A DNA stretch of 64,000 bases from Loripinus fragilis (GCA_964019695.1 OZ026517.1:70638665-70702664), one strand, 5' to 3'. Shown: positions 33,671 through 45,370, counted from the stretch's first letter. The notes: generated from the letters alone by a model not told the origin. Made by a program: numbers and translations.

Positions 33671-33992
33671 TTGTTTGATTCGATTCTTTACTTCCCAGTC
33701 AGCATTTTTTTTATTTATGTCAGGATGGGTCTTCCTGGGTTGAACCAGTACTAGGCAATAATGTGTCTTGCTAAAGGACAGAACGCAGTGATGCCAGTAA
33801 ATGTGTCTTGCTTAAGGACAGAATGCAGTGATGCCAGTAAATGTGTCTTGCTTAAGGACAGAACGCAGCGATGCCAGTAAATGTGTCTTGCTTAAGGACA
33901 GAATGCAGTGATGCCAGTAAAGCTTCAACCCTTAACCCCTTGATCTCGAGACAAGCACTCTACCACTGAGCCAGCGCTTCCTACCTAATTAA
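33671..33992 (-). mobile_element. SINE S1 with an internally amplified segment
   Basis: Minus-strand S1 copy (tail ATTCTTTACTTCCCAGTC on the left, head CTCTACCACTGAGCCAGCGC on the right). An internal 40-bp segment (AATGTGTCTTGCTTAAGGAC...) is repeated four times at 33760-33918, lengthening the element by about 120 bp. Confidence 0.88.
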
Positions 33993-34470
33993 CTCAGAAT
34001 GGCAGCTTTGGCATGATAAAATTAATAACTCAACATGGCTATTTTGGTATATCATATTTTATTCTCAAAAGAGACAATGGAAACTGGAATGAGATTATGT
34101 GTCATACAGTACAGACTATACAACTATCAGGGGTGCAGTCAGGCATGATCCTTTATCCAAACTCTTTCCCCGCCAGTCAAAGCTGTTGCCAGCTACTCTC
34201 TCATCTGCTTCTGTTCTTGGGAAGCCTATATTGCAAACACTATGGACCCAGGGTTCATAGTGTTTGCTTCAATGATCAAAAGTAGCCAGAAAAGCGCTTG
34301 AATATATGCAGCAGATATAAAAAGCAGGACAAAAAATATTAGGGGGATGAGGGTTAAACATTGATTTTGCCATTAAATCATGAGATCAGCAAAATTTTCA
34401 AATTAGATGTCTGTTGCGACATTCCCAAGCAAAGTTTTAATGCCAGATAGAACCTTCCATCGGTATGTTT

Positions 34471-34718
34471 TAACCCTTAAAGCGCCTTCAAAAATGCATC
34501 TGAAAATGTAATCTGCTAAAGTTGTCTGCTGCATATAATGGCCTAACATTACTGACTAATTTAAGTATAGAAGCAAACAGTGTCGACCCAGTTCAGACTG
34601 TACCAACAGGAGCAGGCTGATCTGGGTCCACCCTGTTTGTCAAAAAAGCTTCTTAATCATTTCAGCAGACAACAAAAAAGATAACATTTGTTGTGATTGT
34701 CACTATAAGTGTTAATTG
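34471..34718. mobile_element. Palindromic MITE family M2, copy
   Basis: Starts TAACCCTTAAAGCGCC. The central fold is formed by AAACAGTGTCGACCCAGTTC against CTGATCTGGGTCCACCCTGT. TCTGCTGCATATAATGGCCT and AATCATTTCAGCAGACAACA are the inner arms. Confidence 0.8.
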
Positions 34719-35129
34719 TGTTGGAATGACCCTTTTGTTCATTTATGAGTGTTGACTAGTTAATTCTCTGGCTGCGCCCCTGACAATAATGATCTATGTT
34801 GAGGGAGAGCTGATATGTGGTTACATAAGTAAAAATAAAAACTCAAATTTGAGATTTTCACAGTGTCCCCTGACAGCTGTTTTTTTCTACCTAGTACATT
34901 TGTATATTTAGGCCAAAATAAAGCTATTTTTACAAACTAGAAAATGTATCTGTGAAACAGTGTGCCACAACCATATGTTTGTCCATAAAAATAAAAGAGT
35001 AGTGTTCTGTCTTTGACAGGGGACATAACTCGTCTCTTGATATTTGTTTTCCAACTTGTATCTGAAGTCAATCAGGTTATCCACACATAATCCCCTATCA
35101 CCCTTGTTAACCCAGGCGTAACCCATTCT

Positions 35130-36480
35130 ACATCTACACGTTGAGCCATCACAGTTTGACTATTATACAACAGTTTTGACTTCTAATGGTCACACAAATA
35201 AGATGAAATGGAAAAGAATAAAGTTAGACAGAAGAATATATAGTTATATGAGATTTAAAATAAACCAAAAATAAAATTTTAATATGTATTTGCAGAAAAG
35301 ACATAAACACGCAATAAAGAATAAAGCGTAAAAAGATTGGAAGGAAGAAGGTTTTCCCAGTAACCTTGTGCTTGCCAGGTATTCATGAGCGCAGTGTAAC
35401 AGAATGGGTTTACACCTTGGTTAACGAGGATGTCTCCTATAAGCTGAGCAAGTAACAAGCTCCTAGAACTTTGGGAGATACCTTACTGACAAGATAGGCT
35501 TATGGGTAAAAGTCATGGACAAACATAGGCATGCACAAGCAAGCCAAAAGTGAAAATTGATGCTCAGGGAATCAAATTTAATGGCAACAGAAAGCTTTAT
35601 ATGTTATTTCACAGAAGGCATATTGTCTGAATAGGAGAATTCTACCACCCACTTTTAAATAAGCACACATGCTCTAATAAGCTTACAATGGCTATTTAAT
35701 GGGTTGTTTACACTATATGAACTGAGAATTTAATCAATCCAGTGATGTAATTTTATTGTTAACATGGAGCCATCATCATGTGTGGGGAAAAAAAAGTGTA
35801 CATCCTGAGCCAGCTGATCAGGAACTGCAGTTTTTTTGGTTTGATTCTTTACATCCCAGTCAACAATTTTTTAGTCATGTCAGGACGGGTTTTCCTGGGT
35901 TGAACCAATACTAATTTGTTGATATAGTGTCTTGCTCAACGACATGATTTGCAGTTTTCAAAAGAAGGCTAAAGTATTTTGAAAAGTTATACAGACAGTG
36001 CACTTGTTACGTTAAATTTGGTATGGTACACCTATCCTGAAGCTACTGATACCTTATATATTCTGATAAATGCCCACTCTTTAACGCATGCTCCTTCCAA
36101 ATGAAAATGTTCATGAAATACATAAATTAAGCATCTGCCAGTCATGAGATAATGTAACCCATTGCATAAGGCATAAAAATTCTCTTCCAACATGCATGCA
36201 TGGCTATCCAGTGGGACAAGATATCTAATTTTGCATTCGAGTTTGAATATTGTTTATGCAAGCAGCAAAGGCTCTGAAAAGACTGTGTCTTTACACAGTC
36301 TTGTTAGAGCCTTGGCTACTGGCCTATACAATAAGTACCAAAATCCCATGTGCTGACTAAAATATCATTGTGGCAAGCTGTATGAAAGAAGAACTCTTGT
36401 GCTAAGTATACCCTAACTCACAGATCCCGATAAGAAGGTTTTTAGCCTAAAACTGTTATTATTTCCTTACCCATTGGTTA
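35130..36480. other. No gene recognised; truncated SINE inside
   Basis: AT-rich unique-looking sequence. A headless S1 SINE fragment on the minus strand lies at 35829-35952 (TTTTCCTGGGTTGAACCAAT retained, tRNA head missing). A decayed inverted pair CAAAGGCTCTGAAAAGACTG / CAGTCTTGTTAGAGCCTTGG is at about 36265-36315. Confidence 0.5.
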
Positions 36481-36495
36481 AAACAGCTATTTTGA

Positions 36496-36538
36496 GTGCT
36501 CAAAAGAACCGTCTCATTGAGACGGTTCTTTTGAGCAC
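36496..36538. repeat. Perfect 21-bp-arm hairpin
   Basis: GTGCTCAAAAGAACCGTCTC + A, one central T, then the exact inverse. It belongs to a small foldback family that recurs, less perfectly, at about 39956-39998, 40106-40146 and 48140-48195. Confidence 0.95.
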
Positions 36539-37370
36539 CCACAACATATGTTTTGGTTAAGAAACAAGAAAATTAATTTTCCATTATGCACTCATATCTT
36601 GAGGCCTGTTGTGCTAAGCATACCCTATCTACCTGTATATACCTTTCCCTGAAGATTACATCTTAATACTATCCATTTAAATAATACCATGCTTGACTAG
36701 AGTAATATAGAAACCCAAAAATTATAAAAGTGCTGTGTTAAATATACTACTTAAATCTAAGCATCATCTAAATACAGTGAAGATCTCTAATAATGTTATT
36801 CAACTCCCTGAATGCCCAGGAAGTTGCAGTATCCAATACGATATATATGTTTTGACATGGAAATACCAGTAAAATTGTGTCATTTCTTGTTTTAAAAAAT
36901 GTACTGTCCAAATCTATGCCTTAAGCCAGGTAAGCCTTTATCATCATGGAAATGAAAAATCAGCTGTTTATAGATGCTTGATTTGCTTAATAAGGTCTAG
37001 CTTCCCCCATTTTTTATGACTACAAAATATACGGCTTTAAAGGTCATGTTTTTTCATGCATTAACATTTGACAGGTCTTGTTGTTTGAACATAAACTGCT
37101 ATGCCGAGTGCTCAAATACCTCCTGAGGTACCTGCCATTTGATTGTTTCCATCAAAAATGCCTTCAATTTAGAAAATGCTTAGGAAATAAGAGTAGTATA
37201 TTGTGTATAAATGGTTAGTAATTGTGTAATAAACACTCCTAAATTTTAAGACTATGGTCTCGTGTCATTAGACTATATAATAATATGGTTTGTTTTCCAT
37301 AACCAAAAGCACCAAACGTACACAGAACAATATAATATGTAAAGCTCTGGTAAATAATATATGAATAAAA

Positions 37371-37609
37371 CGTGGGTGAAAGTTCAAAATTTAAAAAAAT
37401 CCTGAACTTTTGAAATTCAAATCCTAAAACTTGCTGTATGCCTACAAAAAATTAACAATTTCAAGTTTAATTGTTGTCAGATAAACTTATAATATTACAG
37501 AGACGCTATTATAATCTGCCTAATTCAGTATTTTGAGGCTGACTTTCCAATAATTCAGCATTTCGAAATCCTGAATTCAGGATTTATCCTGAAAAATTTC
37601 ACCCATGAT
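37371..37609. mobile_element. MITE with GTGGGTGAAA ends
   Basis: Inverted ends GTGGGTGAAAGTTC and the inverse of AAAATTTCACCCA, with AAATCCTGAATTCAGGATTT near the right. A single end of the same type appears at about 58440-58485. Confidence 0.65.
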
Positions 37610-37653
37610 AAAGAATTGCGCCAGATCATGAGATTTTGGTTCTAATCACATGG

Positions 37654-37885
37654 GTATATGAACCTCAAGGCAATAAAATCTGTCTTCGGTGGTTTGAGAA
37701 CAACACAGGCGCAGACCAGCCTGCACATCCGCGCAGTCTGATCAGTGCCTTTGTTATTCGCTTTTTGGGAATGATCATATGTAGACTTGCTACAGGTGAA
37801 CTTTCAATTTTCTAGCTAGTCTCAGTCACTGATGGGACTGTTTTGAAACTTGCATTGCCGGAAACCCTGAAGACAAGGCCCATAT
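37654..37885. mobile_element. MITE family M4, diverged copy
   Basis: Shares CAGACCAGCCTGCACATCCG and TTTTCTAGCTAGTCTCAGTC with the copies at 52081 and 57288. The ends TATATGAACCTC / AAGGCCCATAT are degraded. Confidence 0.75.
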
Positions 37886-38055
37886 TTACCATAATCTGAT
37901 GGTCTACCTAAAATGTTAAAAATTATGATAGACAAAAACAACATACATTGTATGATAAAGTTTCAGGTGAAAATTAATTTATCAAGATTGCAACAAAGAA
38001 TGGTGATATCTCAACTGAGGTTTTGACCATTTCAGCACAATAAGGTTCACTCTGT

Positions 38056-38250
38056 TTGCTTTGATGCTTTACCTTCCAGGCAACAATTTTTCAGTCATGT
38101 CAGGACAACTTCCTGTCTTCATGGGTTGAACCAGTATTACGCACTTGATAAAAAGTCTTGTTCAAGGACACAACAGCTGAGTGAGTGACTCTGCTGGCAG
38201 GTAGCAACCCTTTGATACCCAGTCTAATGCTCTACCGACTGAGCCACAAA
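38056..38250 (-). mobile_element. SINE S1, diverged copy
   Basis: Minus-strand copy. TTTTTCAGTCATGTCAGGAC and ATGGGTTGAACCAGTATTAC are kept; head region CTCTACCGACTGAGCCACAA. Confidence 0.75.
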
Positions 38251-38456
38251 CTATAGGTAATGTTGGAGGCAAGCATTTGACCTTTACAGCTTTCCGCATT
38301 TGACCTTGACAGTTGACACGAAATCGAAAGTGGCTGCAAGGGTATTGCAAACAAAGCATACAAAACAGATAAGCTTCAAGCACAAATTCATGTTTAGATA
38401 ATGAAAGATGCAGGAGTATTGGACCTTCCTGGAACATTTTTAAGTCACCATAATTG

Positions 38457-38664
38457 ACCTATTAAGTGCCCTGTGTGCACAATTTTTCAAAATTCAAAAC
38501 TCCATTTTTGAAAAACGGTGTAGATCCAGATCAGCTTGCTTCTTATGAAGCCATTAGAAAACCAGCTGATCTGGATCAACACTGTTTTCATCCTTTGACC
38601 TGCATTAAGCGATTATGGGTCTTGAAACCCCATTTTTTGATCTTCTTTTGCTTGGCCGCTTAAG
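38457..38664. mobile_element. Palindromic MITE with GATCCAGATCAG core
   Basis: The fold centre is GTGTAGATCCAGATCAGCTT...CCAGCTGATCTGGATCAACA. The outer parts TAAGTGCC / GGCCGCTTAA are inverse-like. The same core is seen at 47875-47922, 49859-49875 and 55310-55348. Confidence 0.65.
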
Positions 38665-39316
38665 ACAGGTTTTACTGTACATTACTCATATATTCCTCTA
38701 AAACAGTAAAGTCTAGATAGGCAGGCTGTGAATGGTGAATGCTACTACAAAAGTGTGACTGTGCGTATAATATAATCTCTTCAGCAGGATAAGGTGAAGC
38801 TTCTATGATTCAGCTTATATACATGCTTGTTATGTACAAGATATACAAAATAAATAATGTATCAAAAACAAACTTTTAACTCTTCAAGCCCCACCACAAC
38901 TGCAGCATTAAACAATTTTTTACCATCTTTTTTCTATCATTGATAAATGCATGAGGCTCAGTATTTCCTGCAGATAAGAGTGAGTAATAAAAAGAATCTT
39001 ATTTATCAACCGAAACATATGTTATGGGTACTCAAAAGAACTGTGTCAATGAGAGGGCCCAAAACAACTTTAAAATTGATGGATAAGAAACTAATTCTCA
39101 ATTTTACACTCAAAAATTTGTCTATCTGGCAATATATGAATATGGTATGTTTGCTAGCATCCTATTAGATTTCAAGTATCCTCTAAATTTCATAATCTTC
39201 TGCTGCAAAATATGGCGGGAACCTCTAAGGTTTAATGTACCCAGCAGATACAGACAACCTTGAATCAACGATAAATCATGTATGTCTTGTTTTTAACCCG
39301 TATCCTGCCAGTGTAT

Positions 39317-39752
39317 TATCCCTTTAAGCGCCACCTATAGTTTGCAGCAGACGACCATTTCAAATTTCACCGCTTTTTCAAAACTAACAAATAAGGCATG
39401 ATATTTCATAGTGAATCGTCTGCTGGCAGACGATTCTTATGAAATATCATACATTATTTTTTTCAAAAATTGGGAAAGGTGTCGCAAAAATTGTCGTCTG
39501 CTGCAGTTGTGATAGACGCTTAAAGGGTAATTTGCTGAAAATGTTGTCTGCTTATCATGTCTGCTGCATATATTCAAATGATCTCCAGAAAACTTTTACC
39601 ATGAAAGTAAACAGTATGAACCCTGATCAGACTGCTCCTGAGGGAACAAGTCTGATCTGGGTCCATACTGTTTGCAATACAGGCAACTAAAGCACATAAG
39701 CAGATGAGAGAGCAGACGACAGTTGTCATGAAAGGCGGGAACAGGGTTAATT
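39317..39752. mobile_element. Two abutting palindromic M2-type MITEs
   Basis: The first (39317-39530) has inverted ends CCCTTTAAGCGCC / GACGCTTAAAGGG and an inner hairpin GATATTTCATAGTGAATCGT... with one-base asymmetry (about 39389-39447). The second (about 39530-39752) has GTAAACAGTATGAACCCTGA folding with TCTGGGTCCATACTGTTTGC. They share the junction. Confidence 0.75.
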
Positions 39753-39914
39753 AATGTTGAAACTTTTCTTGAGGCATCAACATTAGTTAAACATCAAGAT
39801 GTGTTTTGAATCAATGTCAAATCAACATGGATTCAGCATTCTATTCCTTTCTAATCCGGGCTCCTTAGTAGTAGATATGCATGTATTCAAAAAAAACATT
39901 TTCTTAATTCTTAA

Positions 39915-40195
39915 AAACAAATTTTCTTATTTTCAATCAAAACAAATGTCACGGGTACTCAAAAGAACCATCTGGTTGAGATGGTTCTTTAGAGCACCCC
40001 AAACTTATTTAAAACTAATGGATAAGAAAATATTCACATGTATTGCAGGTGCATAATTAAAAACAAATTTTCTTATTTCTCAATCAAAACGAATGGCATG
40101 GGTACTCAAAAGAACCATCTCAATGAAATGGTTTTCTTAATCACCCAAATCTTAGATAAGAAAATATTCACAATTTCACACTATCTGGACCTAAG
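39915..40195. mobile_element. Two foldback repeats of the GGGTACTCAAAAGAACC family
   Basis: Each has CAAATTTTCTTATTT(T/C)TCAA, a hairpin around CAAAAGAACCATCT / AGATGGTTCTTTAGAG or its variant, then TAAGAAAATATTCACA. They are tandemly placed about 145 bp apart and related to 36496-36538 and 48095-48240. Confidence 0.75.
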
Positions 40196-40258
40196 CAAAT
40201 CAATAATGTTTTGACATTCATTCAGAACAGTCTGTGCCTACTGGATATTCATTCACTA

Positions 40259-40302
40259 ACAACTCGCTAACAACTCGCTAACAACTCACTTACAACTCAC
40301 TA
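40259..40302. repeat. 11-bp tandem repeat x4
   Basis: Four copies of AACTCGCTAAC with drift to AACTCACTTAC. Confidence 0.9.
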
Positions 40303-40993
40303 ACAATATACAAACATGGAAACAGACAAAAGTTTTTGGGACAGGTCAGTCTAAAAACGATAAAAAATTTATTGCGAGTGTCACAACAATTTTATTGCCT
40401 ACATAATTTCATCCTGGCAATCCAAGGGTACGGTAAATGTTCTAAAATTTCGAACACTAAAAAATAATTATTTTTCTCGCTGTTCGTAATTTTAGAAATT
40501 ACGTTTCAGAAAAAGTGCTTGTGTTCGTAATTTTAGAATGTGGTCTTTAGCATGAGCAAAAACGGTATATATGCATGTAAAAATGTGGTAGAAACGACGG
40601 TTACGTGTTGAAAACACGGCGATATGATTCTGCGCTATCTTCTCATTTTTCTTTTCAACCGCGGACTGAGTCAGTAAAATGTCCAGCACGTGCGGTAATT
40701 GCTAAGTCGAGACCCAGGCACGTGCATGTTATGTCACTCAATTTACTTACAAGTCGTAAAAGTCCACTTATTTAACCTCGGACTACCGATGAATCGCTAC
40801 ACTTTCGTTCTTCCTTCAGAAAACAAAAACGCTTTCGCTTGCTCTCCATCTGCGCAAATGCCGTTTATAATGTAATACAGTCACTGAAGGACATCTCGTC
40901 GATCAGAATCTTTTGCAAAGATATACACCAAGCTTTGAAATACGTAGACGAGTTCTCAGAGTTAAAAAAATGACGAAATTCAAAAAGAACACA

Positions 40994-40995
<2 letters not shown>

Positions 40996-41034
<39 letters not shown>
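40996..41034. repeat. (CT)n microsatellite
   Basis: 39 bp of CT. Further CT tracts are at 41090-41113 (interrupted) and 41727-41766. Confidence 0.96.
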
Positions 41035-41038
<4 letters not shown>

Positions 41039-41109
41039 GTCGATCTGTCGATGCACTTTGATTTTCCCGAAATGATGTGCATGTACCAGTCTCTCTCTCT
41101 CTTTCTCTC

Positions 41110-41670
41110 TCTATTTACATTTGCAAAAACGGTTTGGATCCAGATCAGACCCGAATGGAATTCAAGAAAGAATGTTTAGTCAATTTAAAAATTTGTGCAT
41201 GCGATAGAAAGTATGCAAAGTGTCGTACAAAAGCCGATGCGCACGATAAACGGGAATTTCAGTATATCTCAATAAGTGTATACATTGTCCGGTCCCATGC
41301 GCGGATCCAGAGGGGGGACAGGGGGTCCGGACCCCTTAGCGATACTAGATCGAATTCCCTGAAATTCTCAGAACAACCAAGCCAGCATTCAACGTTGGGC
41401 CATCATCGGCACGCCAGCGAAACGCCATTAAAAGGCGTTTTGCTGGCGGGCCGATGATGGCCCGCTTTTAGTGATATTTGGATCCTCTCTCCCTTAAAAA
41501 AGAAAAAAAACGTTGTCAGAGTTCGGATCCAGATCAGATCCGAATGGAATTCAGGAAAGAATGTTTCGTCAATTTAAACATTTGGGAATGCGATAGAAAG
41601 CATACACAGCATCAATACCGTCGAATATCCGACTTTGTAGTGCAAAAGCCGATGCGCACGAGAAGCTTTT
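41110..41670. repeat. Direct duplication of a ~140-bp segment
   Basis: Copy 1 at about 41115-41260, copy 2 at about 41520-41670: both contain GGATCCAGATCAGA(C/T)CCGAATG, AAAGAATGTTT, TGCGATAGAAAG and AAAAGCCGATGCGCACGA. The hairpin at 41397-41463 lies between them. Confidence 0.85.
41397..41463. repeat. Long GC-rich hairpin (30-bp arms)
   Basis: Left arm begins GGGCCATCATCGGCACGCCA, right arm is its inverse with two mismatches, loop of 7 (ATTAAAA). It is a strong fold in either strand's transcript. Confidence 0.92.
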
Positions 41671-41724
41671 CAGCACCCATTCATGATAATTTTCGAGATT
41701 ACAAGTTATTCGTATCCAAGCGCT

Positions 41725-41726
<2 letters not shown>

Positions 41727-41766
<40 letters not shown>
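41727..41766. repeat. (TC)20 microsatellite
   Basis: 40-bp run inside the 3.87-kb element. Confidence 0.96.
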
Positions 41767-41768
<2 letters not shown>

Positions 41769-41922
41769 ACCTGCTTTCAAAGTTTGAAAATAGTTTGGAT
41801 CCAGAAGACCTCCGAGGTCTTGCCAAACCAAATCAGGGGCAAGAATCTCGGACCCAATAAACATACTGGGTCCGAGCAAGAATTAATGTCCGACTTTGCA
41901 TCCGATGCCTCGAAAGAATATA

Positions 41923-42140
41923 ATTGAGCCGTGGCATGAGATTGCCAACAATCAGCAAAGCCCCAGATCAGCTTGCGCATATGCACAGTCTGATCAGAGC
42001 CTTTGCTAGTCGCTTGAATATTCTATGAGTGTTAAGCTACTGACTGAACATCGTTTGGAGTTTGTGAGCTTAAAAGGAGGCTGCACAGGCTCTTCTGAGT
42101 CTACACTCGTCAGAATGCCACACTGTGTCGCGGCTCAATT
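41923..42140. mobile_element. MITE family M1, copy 2
   Basis: Ends AATTGAGCCGTGGCATGAGA / GTGTCGCGGCTCAATT. The interior TTTGCTAGTCGCTTGAATAT and TTAAGCTACTGACTGAACAT is shared with 6412-6645. Confidence 0.82.
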
Positions 42141-42512
42141 TATGATCTATTGGCTTCGAGCCGATGCGTACGATACGCTGGATACTTTCATATCTCAAAG
42201 AAAAGGAAAAATTCAGACAAGTACCACAAATCTAGTTTTTCATGCAAGCAGTGCGCCGTTCATGCTCGAGTCTATTGTAATTGTTTGTTTGTTTTTTTCA
42301 TGCAAACCCATGAAAAGGAGACACAGCTAGGCAATTATGTTTGGTGTGCTAAGTCCGTTTTCGTGCGCCAATTCCCACCGCGTGCTACCCGAGTCTTAAA
42401 ACAACAACAACACGTGGTCTGATAGTCGGCTTCTTTGATCTCAAACCATGTCCGTGAACCATTACCCTGTCCCTTTATCTGCGGCTGATACTATTAGCAG
42501 TACCGGGCCCAG

Positions 42513-42548
<36 letters not shown>
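42513..42548. repeat. Homopolymer C36
   Basis: Thirty-six consecutive C on the plus strand. True length is uncertain because such runs are poorly sequenced. Confidence 0.9.
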
Positions 42549-42549
<1 letters not shown>

Positions 42550-42550
<1 letters not shown>

Positions 42551-44155
42551 AGAGGCTGTGACAATCTAATTTAGCAGACAGTTGGGCCCAGATCTGGCCC
42601 GACAAAATGTTTAATGTTTTGTTCTAGAAACAAAGGTGCTGATAAGGCTGTGCGGTGCGCAGACTGATCTTCGCATGTAACAAAGTCGGGGTACATACAT
42701 CTACAGACGTGTGGTAAACAAAGCGAATTCCGAGATGTCCCCATTATCTCAAGGGCTTCACAGCCACGGCATGCATTTCTTCTGTGTGTTTGTGGACAGT
42801 TAAGGCGCTGGCGATTTTCCGTGGGTGCGCAGGCTCGTCTGAGCCTTCGCTGCTCGCATAGCTGGCTTACTTCATGAAATTAAATATGTAAATATTAAAT
42901 TCATCAAGATGCAGAATCATGCTACAATCAATTTATTTCTTGGTACATGTATGTGCGTCTGTGCGTACATTATACCGGTAATGCACTCGTAGGACCTTCC
43001 ATCTGCAGTTTCATGAGGACAAACAGACGCCGCGATCGGCTCAACAGTTTGTTAAAACGTTCCATTTTGAGGAATTTGATTAAAACCGCTGACAAGTAGT
43101 TTAAAGATAATGTACGTAGATGTCTTGAATTCTTATTTGGCTAGTCTTCATCCACTTTAAACTTTGTTAGTGAGCGAGACCCTGACAAGATTGTGCAAAC
43201 ACACATGCTCTCCTGAGCCTTCGCTGATCTCATCTGTCATAAGTACCAGCAGGGTCTTTATAAGCTCATATGGGGCTCCGCGCAAGTTGATTTCATGCTC
43301 GGGTCCAAGCTATGTTCAAGAAAAGAGCACACGCATAGAATTAGAATGATACAAGTGCCCTGCTTGGACATATTGCTGAACTGGGAAATCCTTTAAAATG
43401 CTTAAAAGGGAAGGGAGGGTAGGGCGTGTCCGTCGGATAACCTGAGAATCACACATAATACTGAGGTTAATTTTTCCTTATATACCCCACCCCTGCCTTT
43501 AAGTTAACGGTAATGTACCGTGAATAAAAATGAGATGATGACCACGTGCGAGTTCTAGCAGGCATGTCGGTATATATAAAATATACTGTACGATGGCTTT
43601 ATTTTCCGCATTGGATGTCTCGGTGTGAAAAAACATGCGACTTGCACGATTTTCTCTGCATTTTGCACGAAACGAATGACCCCTTGTGTTCCAAACGTCC
43701 ACGGCAATCACTATACATCAACTTATTTCATTCTCCTAAGTGATCGTCTCATTTTCCGCAACTCTCTCTTTAGAAAAAAAACGAGTACGTGTCACAGTAC
43801 ACTATGCGTGTGTCAACGTGCATATTTCACGTACAATTAGCTGAATCGCGACCTCTGGTCATAAATAATGATCTCAGCCATTTGAGTGGATACATATACT
43901 CAATATTAGGTTAGTCAAAGCAGTTTCAGAATCGTTGCAGGAATTTGTCCGTGCATCAAGTTCGTCAATGCTGGTGACCTTGAATAATGTATAACGTCGC
44001 GCGCTGGCATGCGAAATAGAACGTCACGTGCCAGATTACCCATCTAAGGAGAATGGAACCTTCCAAATGTCGATACCGCTCACGTGCTGTACGGTAGAAG
44101 TATACCGAACACAGATGGGACAAACAGATAAACGGACATCGACTTCTGCCGAAAA
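42550..44155. other. Interior of the 3.87-kb element, no gene recognised
   Basis: Higher GC than the surroundings, with only short open frames (for example 43499-43840 in overlapping frames of both strands). No family recognised. Confidence 0.5.
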
Positions 44156-44458
44156 TAACGTGTGTTCGTAATTTTAGAAATTCACTTTTCCGAAAAAGGG
44201 CAGTGTTCGATTTTTTAGGATGTTTTAAAAATTATTTTCGGTGATAATTTTAGGTGTTCGTAATTTTAGAGTGTTCGAAATTTTAGAACATTTACCGTAC
44301 TAAGTCCACGAATAAGTCATGGACTTAGTACCTTAGTCTTGCCAAGATGACATAATTTGCAACCTCCTTCCATATCAGACAGATAAAAAGGACTCTCTGG
44401 GTTGGAAAGATCCTCTGTGAGACAAATTATCCAAGAAAAAAAACCCAATAAAACATGC

Positions 44459-44705
44459 AGGCCCCGAGGTTATGAAACTTTATTCATGTTCAACTCAACT
44501 GAGCACGAAATTTCAACTGCTCATAAAAGCTAAAATACTGCCAAATAAAGAAGTTTCTTGCTTTAGGTCTCCCAGATGTTGTATTTATCATGCTAATAAA
44601 TGTTAAAATGCCAACAATTGTTGGCATTTTAACATTTATGAGCAGGATAAATTTTGTGCTCAGCTGAGTTGAGCATTGAAAAAGTTTTATAATCTCGGGG
44701 CCAGA
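44459..44705. mobile_element. Palindromic MITE with GGCCCCGAGGTTAT ends
   Basis: About 45-bp inverted ends (GGCCCCGAGGTTATGAAACT / AAGTTTTATAATCTCGGGGCC, then GCTCAACTCAGCTGAGCAC) and a perfect 44-nt central palindrome (44596-44639). A fragment of the family is at about 9586-9640, and an 82-bp relic interrupts the SINE at 49920-50204. Confidence 0.85.
44596..44639. repeat. Perfect 44-nt palindrome
   Basis: ATAAATGTTAAAATGCCAAC + AA followed at once by its exact inverse, 22-bp arms and no loop. Confidence 0.96.
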
Positions 44706-44865
44706 TCTTTGTTCATCTGGAGTCACCGCTGGATACCATGGAAGGAACAAGCTCTTTGAACATCTGTTACTCTGGTTGTTCCAAGGGAGTTTGGTACATA
44801 ATCATGAGCAATATCTTGAGTAGGCAAGCAGTCCAGACTACATGTTGTTATTTGATCTACAAAAT

Positions 44866-45016
<151 letters not shown>

Positions 45017-45052
45017 AGGTTATTAATATAATTACCATACATACCATCTCAA

Positions 45053-45370
45053 ACCGGGCCGCGTAGCGCAGTCGGTAAAGTGTCTGGCTACAGATGCGTG
45101 TCTGACTGCAGATCCAGGGGTCGCGAGTTTGATCCTGGCCCGGTACCATACTTTCGTGGAGATTGATCATGAAATAATTTTCTACGGTCATTCTCCTCCC
45201 TTCCGCTTATTTATTCAAGAAGGGTTGTTGTCAGTTAATAGCGAAAGTATGTGCACAAATTACTGGTTAACCGCTTGCTCAAGCCTGCCCAGGAAAAAGT
45301 GTGGTTAAGTGAACTGACCGTCCCGCAATGACCATAGCTGTTGACATGGGGCGTAAAGCAACAAAAACAA
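45053..45370 (+). mobile_element. tRNA-derived SINE, family S2
   Basis: Head GGGCCGCGTAGCGCAGTCGG with A box, B box GCGAGTTTGATCC (near GGTTCRANNCC), then a body distinct from S1 (AAAAGTGTGGTTAAGTGAAC, GACCGTCCCGCAATGACCAT) and tail TTGACATGGGGCGTAAAGCA ending in an A-rich (ACAAAAACAAAAC) stretch. It begins right after the AT microsatellite. Confidence 0.82.

Larger units (their letters stand above)
40431..44297. mobile_element. TA-flanked inverted-repeat element, 3.87 kb
   Basis: Perfect 28-bp terminal inverted repeats (CGGTAAATGTTCTAAAATTT...) at 40431-40458 and 44270-44297, bordered by TA on both sides. The subterminal motif TGTTCGTAATTTTAGA recurs at both ends (40484, 40530, 44163, 44249). 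The interior carries CT tracts, a duplicated segment, a 30-bp-arm hairpin, a C36 run and a nested M1 MITE, but no transposase frame. A lone end of the family lies at 46741-46771. Probably a non-autonomous Tc1/mariner-type element that has collected other repeats. Confidence 0.82.

Noticed and set aside
45057..45145. Genuine tRNA gene
   Set aside because: It is continuous with a SINE body and A-rich tail, so it is read as the S2 SINE head.
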